The notes beneath the pieces are model-generated. The model was not told the origin of the DNA. It made no database searches and saw only the letters and a list, made by a program, of their open reading frames with translations. The position numbers and the translations under genes are program-made. Positions 1-7,256 of a DNA stretch of 9,303 nt are shown here, in pieces; the stretch's first letter is position 1, and each line of letters starts with the position of its first letter. Source of the DNA: Chromatiaceae bacterium (lineage in GTDB: Bacteria; Pseudomonadota; Gammaproteobacteria; Chromatiales; Chromatiaceae). The stretch is taken from contig JAEHCY010000229.1 of NCBI GenBank assembly GCA_016880695.1, positions 1-9,303 on the forward strand, written 5' to 3'.

Positions 1-103
1 CGATCTGGCGCAGATTTTGGTCGAGCTGGCCGCAGAGGTTGGCGAGGCGAGTGTTGTCGGCCGGGGCCAGTTCCAGGTCGACCGATGCGGGGTTATTGGT
101 CAA
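1..103 (-). CDS. phoH: PhoH-family ATPase (YbeZ-like), N-terminal fragment
   Basis: Partial gene: the first 34 codons are present and the rest lies beyond the left edge. The translated start contains the segment LELAPADNTRLANLCGQLDQ, which resembles the N-terminus of YbeZ/PhoH-like proteins (acidic 'EPADN-RL-LCG' motif ahead of the ATPase domain). These are cytoplasmic P-loop NTPases tied to RNA and ribosome metabolism, usually encoded with ybeY downstream of miaB. The reading frame is the same as that of miaB and begins after its TAG stop. The only usual initiation codon between that stop and the conserved segment is TTG at 103-101, so the start is inferred by elimination. No clear Shine-Dalgarno sequence precedes it. 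The gap to miaB is 18 bp, suggesting co-transcription and perhaps translational coupling. The ATPase core itself cannot be seen here. Confidence 0.8.
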   Translation of the reverse strand, partial: MTNNPASVDLELAPADNTRLANLCGQLDQNLRQI

Positions 104-121
104 GGCGCCAGGCGAAGGGCT

Positions 122-1465
122 CTAGGCGCTGCGAGCCAACGGCTGGGCCAACTCGCCTCGCAAGGAATTGGGCAAGGCCTCGGTGATGCGCAGATCGACC
201 AGCTCACCAATCAACGCCGGGGACCCCAGGAAGTTGACCACCCGGTTGTTCTCCGTGCGCCCGGCGAGCTGGCGGGAATCCTTGCGCGAGGGGCGTTCCA
301 CCAGGACCCGCTCAATCCCCCCCACCATGCGCCGACTGATCTGCTGCTCATGCTGGGTGAGCCGCTCCTGGAGCTGCGCCAGACGTGCCTGCTTCACCGC
401 CCTGGACAGATCATCGGGGAACTCCGCCGCGGGTGTTCCCGGCCGCCGGCTGAACAGGAAGCTGAAGGAGCGGTCGAAGCCGATCTCGTCCACCAGCGCC
501 AGGGTGGCACGAAAATCCGCCTCGGTCTCGCCGGGGAACCCGACGATGAAGTCCGAGGAGATGCTGATACCGGGCCGCGCCCGCCGAAGGCGACGGATCT
601 TGGAACGATACTCGAGCACCGAGTGACCCCGTTTCATCATCGCCAGTATCCGGTCGGAGCCACTCTGCACCGGCAGGTGCACGTGGGAAACCAGCTTTGG
701 CACCACAGCGAAGGTCTCGATCAGGTGGTCGGAGAACTCCACCGGGTGAGAGGTGGTGAAGCGAATCCGCTCGATGCCCTCGATGGCGGCCACATACTGG
801 ATCAGCAGTGCCAGGTCCCCGAGTGCACCGTCGTCAAGACGACCCCGGTAAGCATTGACGTTCTGGCCCAGCAGGTTGACCTCGCGCACCCCCTGCTCGG
901 CGAGTTTCGCCACCTCTGCGATCACATCATCGAGGGGCCGACTGATCTCCTCCCCGCGAGTGTAGGGAACCACACAATAGGTGCAGTACTTGGAGCAACC
1001 CTCCATGATGGAGACAAAGGCGGTGGGCCCCTCCGCCCGCGGCTCGGGCAGACGATCGAATTTCTCGATCTCGGGAAACGACACATCCACCACCGCGGCC
1101 CGGGTGCGGCGCGCTTCGGTGAGCATCTCTGGCAGCCGATGGAGGGTCTGGGGACCGAACACCAGGTCCACGTAGGGCGCACGCTGCCGAATGGCATCGC
1201 CCTCCTGGCTCGCCACACACCCGCCCACTCCGATCACCAGATTCGCCCGGCTGTCCTTCCAGGGTCGCCAGCGGCCAAGCTGGGAGAACACCTTCTCCTG
1301 GGCCTTCTCCCGAATCGAGCAGGTGTTGAGCAGGAGCACATCGGCCTCTTCGGGATGCTCGGTGAGCACGAGACCATGGGATTCCCGCAGCACGTCGGCC
1401 ATCTTGGCCGAGTCGTACTCGTTCATCTGGCAACCGAAGGTCTGGATAAAGAGTTTCCCAGGCAT
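122..1465 (-). CDS. miaB: tRNA-2-methylthio-N6-dimethylallyladenosine synthase MiaB
   Basis: A 447-residue radical-SAM methylthiotransferase that converts i6A37 to ms2i6A37 in tRNAs reading codons that begin with U, in the cytoplasm. The N-terminal UPF0004 domain carries the three auxiliary-cluster cysteines, C12 ([11 protein letters not shown]), C49 (NTCSIREKA) and C83 (GVGGC). The radical-SAM CxxxCxxC motif is C157, C161 and C164 ([10 protein letters not shown]). The C-terminal part, about residues 375-440, fits a TRAM RNA-binding domain. The NTCSIREKA signature is the MiaB version rather than that of RimO or MtaB. Length matches the family. The ATG start sits ten residues before the first conserved cysteine, as expected, although no good ribosome binding site precedes it. 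It is followed by phoH on the same strand and is divergent from rsmA. All cluster ligands are present, so it should be active. Confidence 0.97.
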   Translation of the reverse strand: MPGKLFIQTFGCQMNEYDSAKMADVLRESHGLVLTEHPEEADVLLLNTCSIREKAQEKVFSQLGRWRPWKDSRANLVIGVGGCVASQEGDAIRQRAPYVDLVFGPQTLHRLPEMLTEARRTRAAVVDVSFPEIEKFDRLPEPRAEGPTAFVSIMEGCSKYCTYCVVPYTRGEEISRPLDDVIAEVAKLAEQGVREVNLLGQNVNAYRGRLDDGALGDLALLIQYVAAIEGIERIRFTTSHPVEFSDHLIETFAVVPKLVSHVHLPVQSGSDRILAMMKRGHSVLEYRSKIRRLRRARPGISISSDFIVGFPGETEADFRATLALVDEIGFDRSFSFLFSRRPGTPAAEFPDDLSRAVKQARLAQLQERLTQHEQQISRRMVGGIERVLVERPSRKDSRQLAGRTENNRVVNFLGSPALIGELVDLRITEALPNSLRGELAQPLARSA

Positions 1466-1569
1466 CGAAGAAGAATATTAGAAACGACCGCGCTACGCCA
1501 CCGCCCGCCGCCGAGCCGCGGGGTGCCTCGCTCATAGAATCCTGGGGGGCTCGGCGGTACCCTTGGCAC
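1466..1569. promoter_or_regulatory. Divergent miaB/rsmA intergenic region
   Basis: This 104-bp gap must carry promoters for both divergent units. On the minus strand a TAATAT hexamer (1480-1475) resembles a -10 box for miaB. It would start transcription only a few bases before the ATG, and no -35 match is visible at 16-18 bp. On the plus strand TAGAAT (1535-1540) matches five of six -10 positions. It would start an rsmA transcript near 1547, but again the -35 position is poor. Neither start codon has a strong Shine-Dalgarno sequence. The region also contains the inverted repeat listed separately. The promoter positions are guesses; that the region is regulatory follows from the divergent layout. 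Confidence 0.4.
1508..1557. repeat. Perfect 10-bp inverted repeat between miaB and rsmA
   Basis: The left arm CCGCCGAGCC (1508-1517) and right arm GGCTCGGCGG (1548-1557) are exact reverse complements separated by 30 bp. The right arm ends 12 bp before the rsmA ATG and covers the area where a ribosome binding site would lie. The arms flank the TAGAAT -10-like hexamer. The repeat could be a stem-loop in a longer rsmA leader, a two-site operator, or chance in GC-rich DNA. The repeat is seen directly; its function is unknown. Confidence 0.5.
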
Positions 1570-2379
1570 ATGAGCCACCAGCCCCGCCGACGCTTCGGTC
1601 AACACTTCCTGCGCGATCCTCACATCATCGCGCGCATCCTCGGCACCATCGACCCCCAGCCAGAGGATCATCTGGTGGAGATTGGTCCCGGAGGGGGGGC
1701 GATCACCCTGGGACTGCTGCGGGCTGCGGGCCGGCTGGATGCGATCGAGCTCGATCGGGACCTGGCCGCTCCCTTGGTGGAGCGCTGCCGTGACCTCGGT
1801 GCGCTGCGGCTCTTCGTCGGCGACGCCCTCGCCTTTGACTTCACCCACCTGGTTGCAAACGGCGAGCGCCTGCGGGTGGTCGGCAACCTGCCTTACAACA
1901 TCTCCACCCCCCTGCTCTTTCATCTGCTCGATCAGGCGAGCGTCATCGAGGACATGCACCTGATGCTGCAAAGGGAGGTGGTCGACCGCATGGGGGCCGC
2001 TCCGGGCAGCCGCGAGCGCGGACGGCTGTCGATCATGCTACAGGCCCACTGCGAGGTCGTCCCGCTCTTCAGCATCGGGGCCGAGGCCTTCAGCCCACCG
2101 CCCAAGGTTGAGTCCGCTTTTGTGCGCCTGCGGCCCCACCGCCAACCACCGCACCCGGTCGAGGATTGGGCCTGGTTCGCGGCCCTGGTGGCACGGGCCT
2201 TCGGCCAGCGCCGCAAGACCCTGCGCAACAGCCTGCGGCAGATGGTCCCCGAGACCAGCCTCCGCGCCTGTGGGATCCGACCCGAGCAGCGGGCGGAGGA
2301 GCTGTCGGTGGCAGACTTCGCCCGCCTCGCCAACGCCGCTTGCAATCGCGAGGGTACACCCCGAGATAACCTCACCTGA
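1570..2379 (+). CDS. rsmA: 16S rRNA (adenine1518/1519-N6)-dimethyltransferase RsmA (KsgA)
   Basis: A 269-residue SAM-dependent methyltransferase that dimethylates the two adjacent adenines in the 3'-terminal helix 45 of 16S rRNA late in 30S assembly. Visible motifs in order: the RRRFGQHFLRD N-terminus (residues 6-16), the SAM-binding motif I EIGPGGGAIT (37-46), the acidic residue E60 of motif II (AIELD), D85-A86 of motif III, and the catalytic NLPYN motif (106-110). The C-terminal helical domain contains RKTLRNSLRQM, typical of KsgA. Length is normal. The ATG at 1570 directly precedes the conserved N-terminus and no alternative upstream in-frame ATG exists before it in the gap. The usual E. 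coli neighbours (surA-pdxA upstream, apaG downstream) are absent. Instead a lon gene follows after 28 bp on the same strand, probably in the same transcript. Confidence 0.97.
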   Translation: MSHQPRRRFGQHFLRDPHIIARILGTIDPQPEDHLVEIGPGGGAITLGLLRAAGRLDAIELDRDLAAPLVERCRDLGALRLFVGDALAFDFTHLVANGERLRVVGNLPYNISTPLLFHLLDQASVIEDMHLMLQREVVDRMGAAPGSRERGRLSIMLQAHCEVVPLFSIGAEAFSPPPKVESAFVRLRPHRQPPHPVEDWAWFAALVARAFGQRRKTLRNSLRQMVPETSLRACGIRPEQRAEELSVADFARLANAACNREGTPRDNLT

Positions 2380-2407
2380 ATTCAAGGAATTGAGGCAACA
2401 AACGCGC

Positions 2408-4840
2408 ATGGTTCAGGAGCCCACACTCGAGCCCGAGGTCGATTCCCTCCCCGAGCGGCCCCTGGTCCGCCCCGGAGACATCCTGCCCGGTCTCATTCAC
2501 CTACAACCGGTGGCCGCACGACCCTTCTTCCCCGGCCAGGCGGTACCCCTGCTCATGGACGCGCAGCACTGGGGACCCACCCTCAAGGCGGTTGCTGCAA
2601 CCGAGCACAAGATCCTGGGCGTGATCCTGGTAGGTAGCGAGCGCGCGGAAGATGCGGGCCCCAGCGATTTCCACCCCATTGGAACCGCCTGCCGGGTGCA
2701 CCGGGTGCATGAGCAGGGCGGCATGCTGCAGGTGCTGGTGGAGTGCTTGCAGCGCTTTCGCCTGGTGGGCTGGGTCTCGCGGGAGGCACCCTTCTCCGCC
2801 CGCGTGAACTATTTTCCTGAGTACGCGGGACCGCCCGATGAGCAGGTCAAGGCCTACGCCGTAGCCGTAATCAACACCATCAAAGAGCTGCTGCCGCTCA
2901 ACCCGCTCTACGTCGAAGAACTGCGCATGTTCCTCGACCGCTTTGGTCCCGAGGATCCCTCCCACCTCTCGGACTTCGCCGCCAGCCTGACCACCTCTAG
3001 CAAGCAGCAGCTCCAGGAGGTGCTCGAGGCGGTGGATCTCCTCCCGCGCATGGAAAAGGTCCTGGTACTGCTCAACAATGAGCTCGAGCTCGCACGCGCC
3101 CAGCAGAAGATTCGCCGCTCGGTGGAAGAGCGCATGCAGACGCAGCAGCGCGAGTTCTTTCTCAAGGAGCAGCTCAAGGCGATCCAGAAGGAGCTGGGGC
3201 TCGCCAAGGACGACCGCACCGCCGAGCTCGATCGGTTCAGAGAGCGCATTGAGAAACTCACCCTCAGCGAGGAGGCGCACAAGCGCGTCGATGAGGAGAT
3301 GGAAAAGCTGGCGATCCTGGAAACCGGCTCTCCGGAGTATGCGGTCACCCGTAACTACCTCGACTGGATCAGCCTGCTGCCCTGGGGCCGACACTCCAAG
3401 GACAAGCTCGACCTCAAGCGCGCCCGGCGCGTCCTCGACCGTGACCACCATGGGCTCGAGGACGTCAAGGCACGCATCCTCGAGTTCCTCGCCGTCGGCA
3501 TCCACAAGGGTGAGGTCGCCGGCTCCATCATCCTGCTGGTGGGACCCCCGGGAGTGGGTAAGACCTCCATCGGCCGCTCCATCGCCGATGCGCTGGGACG
3601 GCGCTTCTACCGCTTTTCCGTGGGCGGTATCCGCGACGAGGCGGAGATCAAGGGCCACCGACGCACCTACATCGGCGCCATGCCTGGCAAGTTCATCCAG
3701 GCGATGAAGGACGCCGGCACCCAAAATCCGGTGATCATGCTCGATGAGATCGACAAGATCGGCGCCGCCTACCACGGCGACCCCGCCTCCGCCCTGCTCG
3801 AGGTGCTCGACCCTGAGCAGAACGTCGACTTCCTGGACCATTACCTCGATCTGCGCTTCGACCTCTCGAAGGCGCTGTTCCTCTGCACCGCCAATCAGCT
3901 CGATACCATTCCGGCCCCGCTCCTCGACCGCATGGAGGTGATCCCACTCGCGGGTTACATCGCCGAGGAAAAGCTGCAGATCGCCCGGCGCTACCTGCTA
4001 CCCCGTCAGGTGGAGCGGGCCGGGCTGGCGAAGGGCACAGTTCGCATCCCAAGCAACAGCCTGCGCGCCCTGATCGAGGGCTACGCGCGCGATGCTGGGG
4101 TACGGCGGCTGGAACAGCAGCTCGCCAAGATCGTGCGCAAGTCGGCGGTCAAGCTCCTGCAGGGGACCAAGCCCCCGATCGAGGTGACCGGGGGCGAGCT
4201 CAAAGACTACCTGGGCAGTCCCCTGTTCCGGGACGAGCGCCGACTCTCGGGCCCCGGCGTGGTCACCGGGCTAGCCTGGACCGCCATGGGCGGGGTCACC
4301 CTCTCGATCGAGGCCGCCGCCACCCATACCTTCGCGCGTGGGTTCAAGCTCACCGGCCAGCTCGGAGAGGTAATGAAGGAATCCGCCGAGATCGCCTACA
4401 GCTATGTGGTGAGCCACGCTGCGGCGCTTGGCGCCGAGCCCTCCTTCTTTGAGAAGTCCTTCATCCACCTGCATGTTCCCGCTGGAGCCACGCCGAAGGA
4501 TGGCCCCTCGGCGGGGATCACCATGGCCTCGGCGCTACTGTCTCTGGCGCGCCAAGAGCCGGTGCGGCGCATCGCCATGACCGGGGAGATCACCCTCACC
4601 GGCGAGGTGTTCCCCATCGGCGGGGTACGGGAAAAGCTGATCGCGGCACGCCGCGCAGGTATCGGGGAGATCCTCCTGCCGGAGGACAACCGGGGCGAAT
4701 TCGAGGAAGTACCCGAGCATGTGCGCAAGGGTCTGCGCATCCACTTTCTGCGCCGCTTCAATGACGTAGTTCCCCACCTTTTCGGCGGGGACAAGACAAA
4801 GCGGTCGCGCGCGGTGGATTCAGCGAAACCGGGCGCCTAA
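2408..4840 (+). CDS. lon: ATP-dependent Lon-type serine protease (LonA family, probable accessory paralogue)
   Basis: An 810-residue cytoplasmic AAA+ protease that unfolds and degrades damaged or regulatory proteins. Order of parts: N-terminal substrate-binding domain (about 25-225), a charged helical or coiled-coil stretch (about 225-330), the AAA+ module with Walker A GPPGVGKT (379-386) and Walker B VIMLDEID (442-449), and the C-terminal protease domain (about 612-790). The protease domain has catalytic Ser701 in PKDGPSAG and Lys743 in GGVREKL. The start is ATG 2408, because upstream in-frame codons overlap rsmA and do not look like Lon. GAGG (2392-2395) and AAGGA (2384-2388) lie upstream as possible ribosome binding sites. 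The first N-domain segment (IHLQPVAARPFFPGQAVPLL) differs from the canonical 'LPLRDVVVFP-M-IPL' form. It recalls second Lon copies such as Pseudomonas AsrA; that comparison is from memory. All catalytic residues are present, so it should be active. It is convergent with rfbD. Confidence 0.95.
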   Translation: MVQEPTLEPEVDSLPERPLVRPGDILPGLIHLQPVAARPFFPGQAVPLLMDAQHWGPTLKAVAATEHKILGVILVGSERAEDAGPSDFHPIGTACRVHRVHEQGGMLQVLVECLQRFRLVGWVSREAPFSARVNYFPEYAGPPDEQVKAYAVAVINTIKELLPLNPLYVEELRMFLDRFGPEDPSHLSDFAASLTTSSKQQLQEVLEAVDLLPRMEKVLVLLNNELELARAQQKIRRSVEERMQTQQREFFLKEQLKAIQKELGLAKDDRTAELDRFRERIEKLTLSEEAHKRVDEEMEKLAILETGSPEYAVTRNYLDWISLLPWGRHSKDKLDLKRARRVLDRDHHGLEDVKARILEFLAVGIHKGEVAGSIILLVGPPGVGKTSIGRSIADALGRRFYRFSVGGIRDEAEIKGHRRTYIGAMPGKFIQAMKDAGTQNPVIMLDEIDKIGAAYHGDPASALLEVLDPEQNVDFLDHYLDLRFDLSKALFLCTANQLDTIPAPLLDRMEVIPLAGYIAEEKLQIARRYLLPRQVERAGLAKGTVRIPSNSLRALIEGYARDAGVRRLEQQLAKIVRKSAVKLLQGTKPPIEVTGGELKDYLGSPLFRDERRLSGPGVVTGLAWTAMGGVTLSIEAAATHTFARGFKLTGQLGEVMKESAEIAYSYVVSHAAALGAEPSFFEKSFIHLHVPAGATPKDGPSAGITMASALLSLARQEPVRRIAMTGEITLTGEVFPIGGVREKLIAARRAGIGEILLPEDNRGEFEEVPEHVRKGLRIHFLRRFNDVVPHLFGGDKTKRSRAVDSAKPGA

Positions 4841-4848
4841 GTGCACCC
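4831..4848 (-). terminator. Weak hairpin after rfbD, possible terminator
   Basis: On the minus strand, just past the rfbD stop, GGGTGC and GCGCCC can pair (six pairs including one T-G wobble) around the loop ACTTAG. Two further outer pairs are possible beyond a mismatch. It is followed by GGTTTCG, which has only a three-T run. The hairpin overlaps the last codons of lon. On the plus strand the wobble becomes a C-A mismatch, so it is weaker for lon. Poor as an intrinsic terminator; it is the only candidate in the 15-bp convergent gap. Confidence 0.2.
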
Positions 4849-4855
4849 TGTGGGA

Positions 4856-5809
4856 TCAGCCGTTCGGTGAGCGAGACGAAGAGCCCGCGCGCACAGCCCA
4901 GCACAGATCCGCCAGGCAGTGGGTGAGGGAGACGCGCCACTCGGGCAGCACCAGGCCGAGGGCATCCCTCAACTTGCCGTTGTCGAGAACCGAGTAGCCG
5001 GGCCGGCGAGCCGGGGCGGGAAACTCGCTCGAGGTTATTGGCCTGAGATTGCAGCTCAGCCCCGAGGACTCGAGGATCCTCCGGGCAAAGCCGTACCAGC
5101 TGGTCTCCCCGCCCCCGGTCACATGGAAGATCCCGCGGGGCGAGGTGTGCGGCCCTTCGCCCTCGAGCATGCGGCAGAGGACCACCGCGGTTACCTCGGC
5201 CAGCATACGGCTCCAGGTGGGCGCCCCCACCTGGTCGTCGACCACGCGCAGCTCGTCGCGTTCCTGGAACAGGTGCAGCATGGTGAGCAGAAAATTCTGG
5301 CCGCGAACTCCGTACAGCCAACTCGTGCGCAGGACGGCAGCGTTGGCCCCGGAGTCGAGCAGGGCTCGCTCGCCAGCCAGCTTGGTCTCACCGTAGACAT
5401 TCAGGGGGTTCGGGTCGTCCTCCTCCCGATAGGGGCGTTTGGCGGCACCGTCGAAAACGAAATCCGTGGAGAAGTGGATGATCGGGATACCCCGCTGGCA
5501 GAGCGCCTCCCCCATAACTCCGGGCGCCTCCGCATTGACCTTGAAGGCCAGGTCGCGCTCCCTCTCGGCTCGGTCGACCGAGGTATAGGCCGCCGCGTTG
5601 ACCAGGGCGTCGGGCTTCACCTCTTCGATGAGCCGACGCAGACCCTGGCTGTCCGCAAGGTTCACCGTAGGGCCAAACTCACCCCCAAGGGAAGCGGCAA
5701 CCACCTCACCCAAGGGAGAGAGGGTGCGATGCAGCTCCCACCCTGCCTGCCCATCTGCCCCCAACAGCAGGATGCGACGCACGCCTTGATGGCCGGAGGA
5801 TATGTTCAT
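4856..5809 (-). CDS. rfbD: dTDP-4-dehydrorhamnose reductase RfbD (RmlD)
   Basis: A 317-residue short-chain dehydrogenase/reductase catalysing the last step of dTDP-L-rhamnose synthesis, NAD(P)H-dependent reduction of the 4-keto group. The Rossmann glycine motif is GADGQAG (residues 17-23). The substrate-site motif is STDFVFDG (114-121) and the catalytic YxxxK is Y139-K143 (VYGETKLAGE), with T115 completing the triad. TSVDRAE (76-82) and VVDDQVGAPT are further family signatures. The commonly seen motif is STDYVFDG, so F117 replaces a Tyr. The ATG at 5809 overlaps the rfbC stop by 4 bp (ATGA), which decides the start over a longer reading that would extend into rfbC. It is last in the rfbBACD operon and faces lon. 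Length is slightly above the usual 290-300 residues owing to N- and C-terminal extensions. Confidence 0.95.
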   Translation of the reverse strand: MNISSGHQGVRRILLLGADGQAGWELHRTLSPLGEVVAASLGGEFGPTVNLADSQGLRRLIEEVKPDALVNAAAYTSVDRAERERDLAFKVNAEAPGVMGEALCQRGIPIIHFSTDFVFDGAAKRPYREEDDPNPLNVYGETKLAGERALLDSGANAAVLRTSWLYGVRGQNFLLTMLHLFQERDELRVVDDQVGAPTWSRMLAEVTAVVLCRMLEGEGPHTSPRGIFHVTGGGETSWYGFARRILESSGLSCNLRPITSSEFPAPARRPGYSVLDNGKLRDALGLVLPEWRVSLTHCLADLCWAVRAGSSSRSPNG

Positions 5810-6369
5810 GGTGCAGGGTATTCCGGTAGCCTCTCGGGTGGAATGGCGCTGAGGATCGGCGCGGCCCGGTCCTTCTCGGAGAGCACCACAGGCCCCGAGA
5901 GGGGCCACTCGATGCCGATCGCCGGGTCATCCCAACGCACGGAAAACTCGTGCTCTGCACGATAGTAGTCGGTGCACTTGTAGCTGAACAAGGCCTCGTC
6001 GCTCAGCACGTAGAAGCCGTGGGCGAAGCCCGGAGGCACCCAGAGCTGACGTTTGTTGTCACCACTGAGCACCGCACCGGTCCAGCGACCGAACCAGGGG
6101 GAGCCGCGGCGAACATCGACCACCGCATCGAAGACCTCCCCGACGAGCACCGCAATCAGCTTGCCCTGGGCATGGGGATGCTGGATGTGCATTCCCCGCA
6201 GCACACCACGACGGGAGTAGGACTGGTTGTCCTGAACGAAGCCCTCAACCATTCCATGTTCGGCGTAGCGCCGCTGTTGCCAGGATTCCAGGAAATAACC
6301 CCGGGCATCCCCGAACACCCTCGGTTCGATGACCAAGACCCCTGGAAGATCGGTCGTGATTACCCTCAT
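5806..6369 (-). CDS. rfbC: dTDP-4-dehydrorhamnose 3,5-epimerase RfbC (RmlC)
   Basis: A 187-residue cupin-fold epimerase that converts dTDP-4-keto-6-deoxy-D-glucose to the L-lyxo 4-keto sugar, the third step of the rhamnose pathway. Family signatures seen: [15 protein letters not shown] (14-28), the active-site histidine H61 in GVLRGMHIQ, the cupin strand motif [15 protein letters not shown] (110-124), a Tyr pair (Y135-Y136) near the second catalytic residue, and [11 protein letters not shown] (146-156). Length is typical (about 180-190). The ATG overlaps the rfbA stop by 4 bp, and its own TGA overlaps the rfbD start in the same way. These overlaps point to translational coupling inside one operon. 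No separate promoter or clear ribosome binding site is visible. Confidence 0.97.
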   Translation of the reverse strand: MRVITTDLPGVLVIEPRVFGDARGYFLESWQQRRYAEHGMVEGFVQDNQSYSRRGVLRGMHIQHPHAQGKLIAVLVGEVFDAVVDVRRGSPWFGRWTGAVLSGDNKRQLWVPPGFAHGFYVLSDEALFSYKCTDYYRAEHEFSVRWDDPAIGIEWPLSGPVVLSEKDRAAPILSAIPPERLPEYPAP

Positions 6370-7256
6370 GGTTCCACGCTGCGCTGGAACAGGCCCATCA
6401 GATACTCGCCGTAGCTGCTCTTGCCCAGCGCCCGAGCCGCCGCCTCCAATTGATCCGCCGTGATCCAGCGCTTCTGGAATGCGACCTCTTCGGGACAGCA
6501 GATCTTAAGCCCCTGGCGCTGTTCGATAGTCTCGATGAAGGTCGCGGCCTGCATCAGCGATTCGTGGGTTCCCGTATCCAGCCAGGCCGTGCCTCGACCA
6601 AGACGCTCAAGGTACAGCTCGCCGCACTCGAGGTAGCGGTTGTTGAGATCCGTGATCTCGAGCTCACCCCGCGCCGATGGCCGCAGGTCAGCGGCCAGGT
6701 CGCACACCCGCTCGTCATAAAAATAGATGCCGGTCACCGCGTAGTTCGACTTGGGATGAACCGGCTTTTCCTCCAGGCTGACCACATTCCCGTCGGGCCC
6801 AAAACCCGCCACCCCGTAACGCTCGGGATCCTTGACCCAATAGCCGAAGACCGTGGCGCCTCGCTCACGGGTGGCGGCGCTGCGCAACTGCGCGACCAAA
6901 CCATGGCCGTAAAAAATGTTGTCACCCAGGATCAGGCAGCTCGGCTCACCGGCCACGAATTCCCGTCCGATGATGAACGCCTGGGCCAACCCACCGGGGT
7001 GGGGCTGAACCGCGTAGCTCAGGCGGATGCCCCACTGCTGGCCTTCGCCAAGGAGGTCACGGAACGAGGGCAGGTCCCGCGGGGTGGTGATCACCAGGAT
7101 GTCGCGGATCCCCGTCAGCATCAGCGTGCAGAGGGGATAGTAGATCATCGGCTTGTCGTAGATCGGCAGCAATTGCTTGCTGAGGGTGCGGGTGAGGGGA
7201 TGGAGCCGCGTGCCCGAGCCCCCCGCGAGGATGATCCCCTTGCGCGCTCCATTCAT
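6366..7256 (-). CDS. rfbA: Glucose-1-phosphate thymidylyltransferase RfbA (RmlA)
   Basis: A 296-residue nucleotidyltransferase making dTDP-D-glucose from dTTP and glucose-1-phosphate, the first and usually feedback-regulated step. The nucleotide-binding signature [11 protein letters not shown] (12-22) is followed by [17 protein letters not shown] (26-42) and the metal-binding D112 in [30 protein letters not shown] and the [10 protein letters not shown] motif follow. Length equals that of the family. One motif differs slightly from the usual form: the thymine-contact loop reads [11 protein letters not shown] (84-94), where enteric RmlA has QPSPDGLAQAF. The ATG overlaps the rfbB stop by 4 bp. 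It is the second gene of rfbBACD. Confidence 0.97.
   Translation of the reverse strand: MNGARKGIILAGGSGTRLHPLTRTLSKQLLPIYDKPMIYYPLCTLMLTGIRDILVITTPRDLPSFRDLLGEGQQWGIRLSYAVQPHPGGLAQAFIIGREFVAGEPSCLILGDNIFYGHGLVAQLRSAATRERGATVFGYWVKDPERYGVAGFGPDGNVVSLEEKPVHPKSNYAVTGIYFYDERVCDLAADLRPSARGELEITDLNNRYLECGELYLERLGRGTAWLDTGTHESLMQAATFIETIEQRQGLKICCPEEVAFQKRWITADQLEAAARALGKSSYGEYLMGLFQRSVEP

Noticed and set aside
1475..1480. TAATAT as a firm miaB promoter -10 box
   Set aside because: No -35 element is visible at proper spacing, and the transcript would begin almost at the ATG. Kept only as a possibility in the intergenic entry.
17..1537. Long plus-strand open frame of 506 codons opposite miaB
   Set aside because: It lies antisense to an unmistakable miaB gene. 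Its composition (rich in His, Gly, Leu, Gln) is what the complement of GC-rich coding DNA gives, and it shows no recognisable domain.
2108..2407. Upstream extension of lon by 100 codons
   Set aside because: It overlaps rsmA in another frame, is rich in Ser, Pro, Arg and Ala, and does not resemble Lon. ATG 2408 gives the normal family length.
2501..3841. Long minus-strand open frame of 446 codons inside lon
   Set aside because: It is antisense to the Lon N-domain and AAA+ module, in codon register with it, and has no family signature. It is a GC-rich shadow.
5810..5908. Upstream extension of rfbD by 33 codons
   Set aside because: It would overlap the coding end of rfbC, and the extra residues are unlike RmlD. 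The ATGA overlap start matches the other junctions.
4919..5965. Plus-strand open frame of 348 codons across rfbD and rfbC
   Set aside because: It is antisense to two clear rfb genes, crosses their junction, and has no recognisable motifs.
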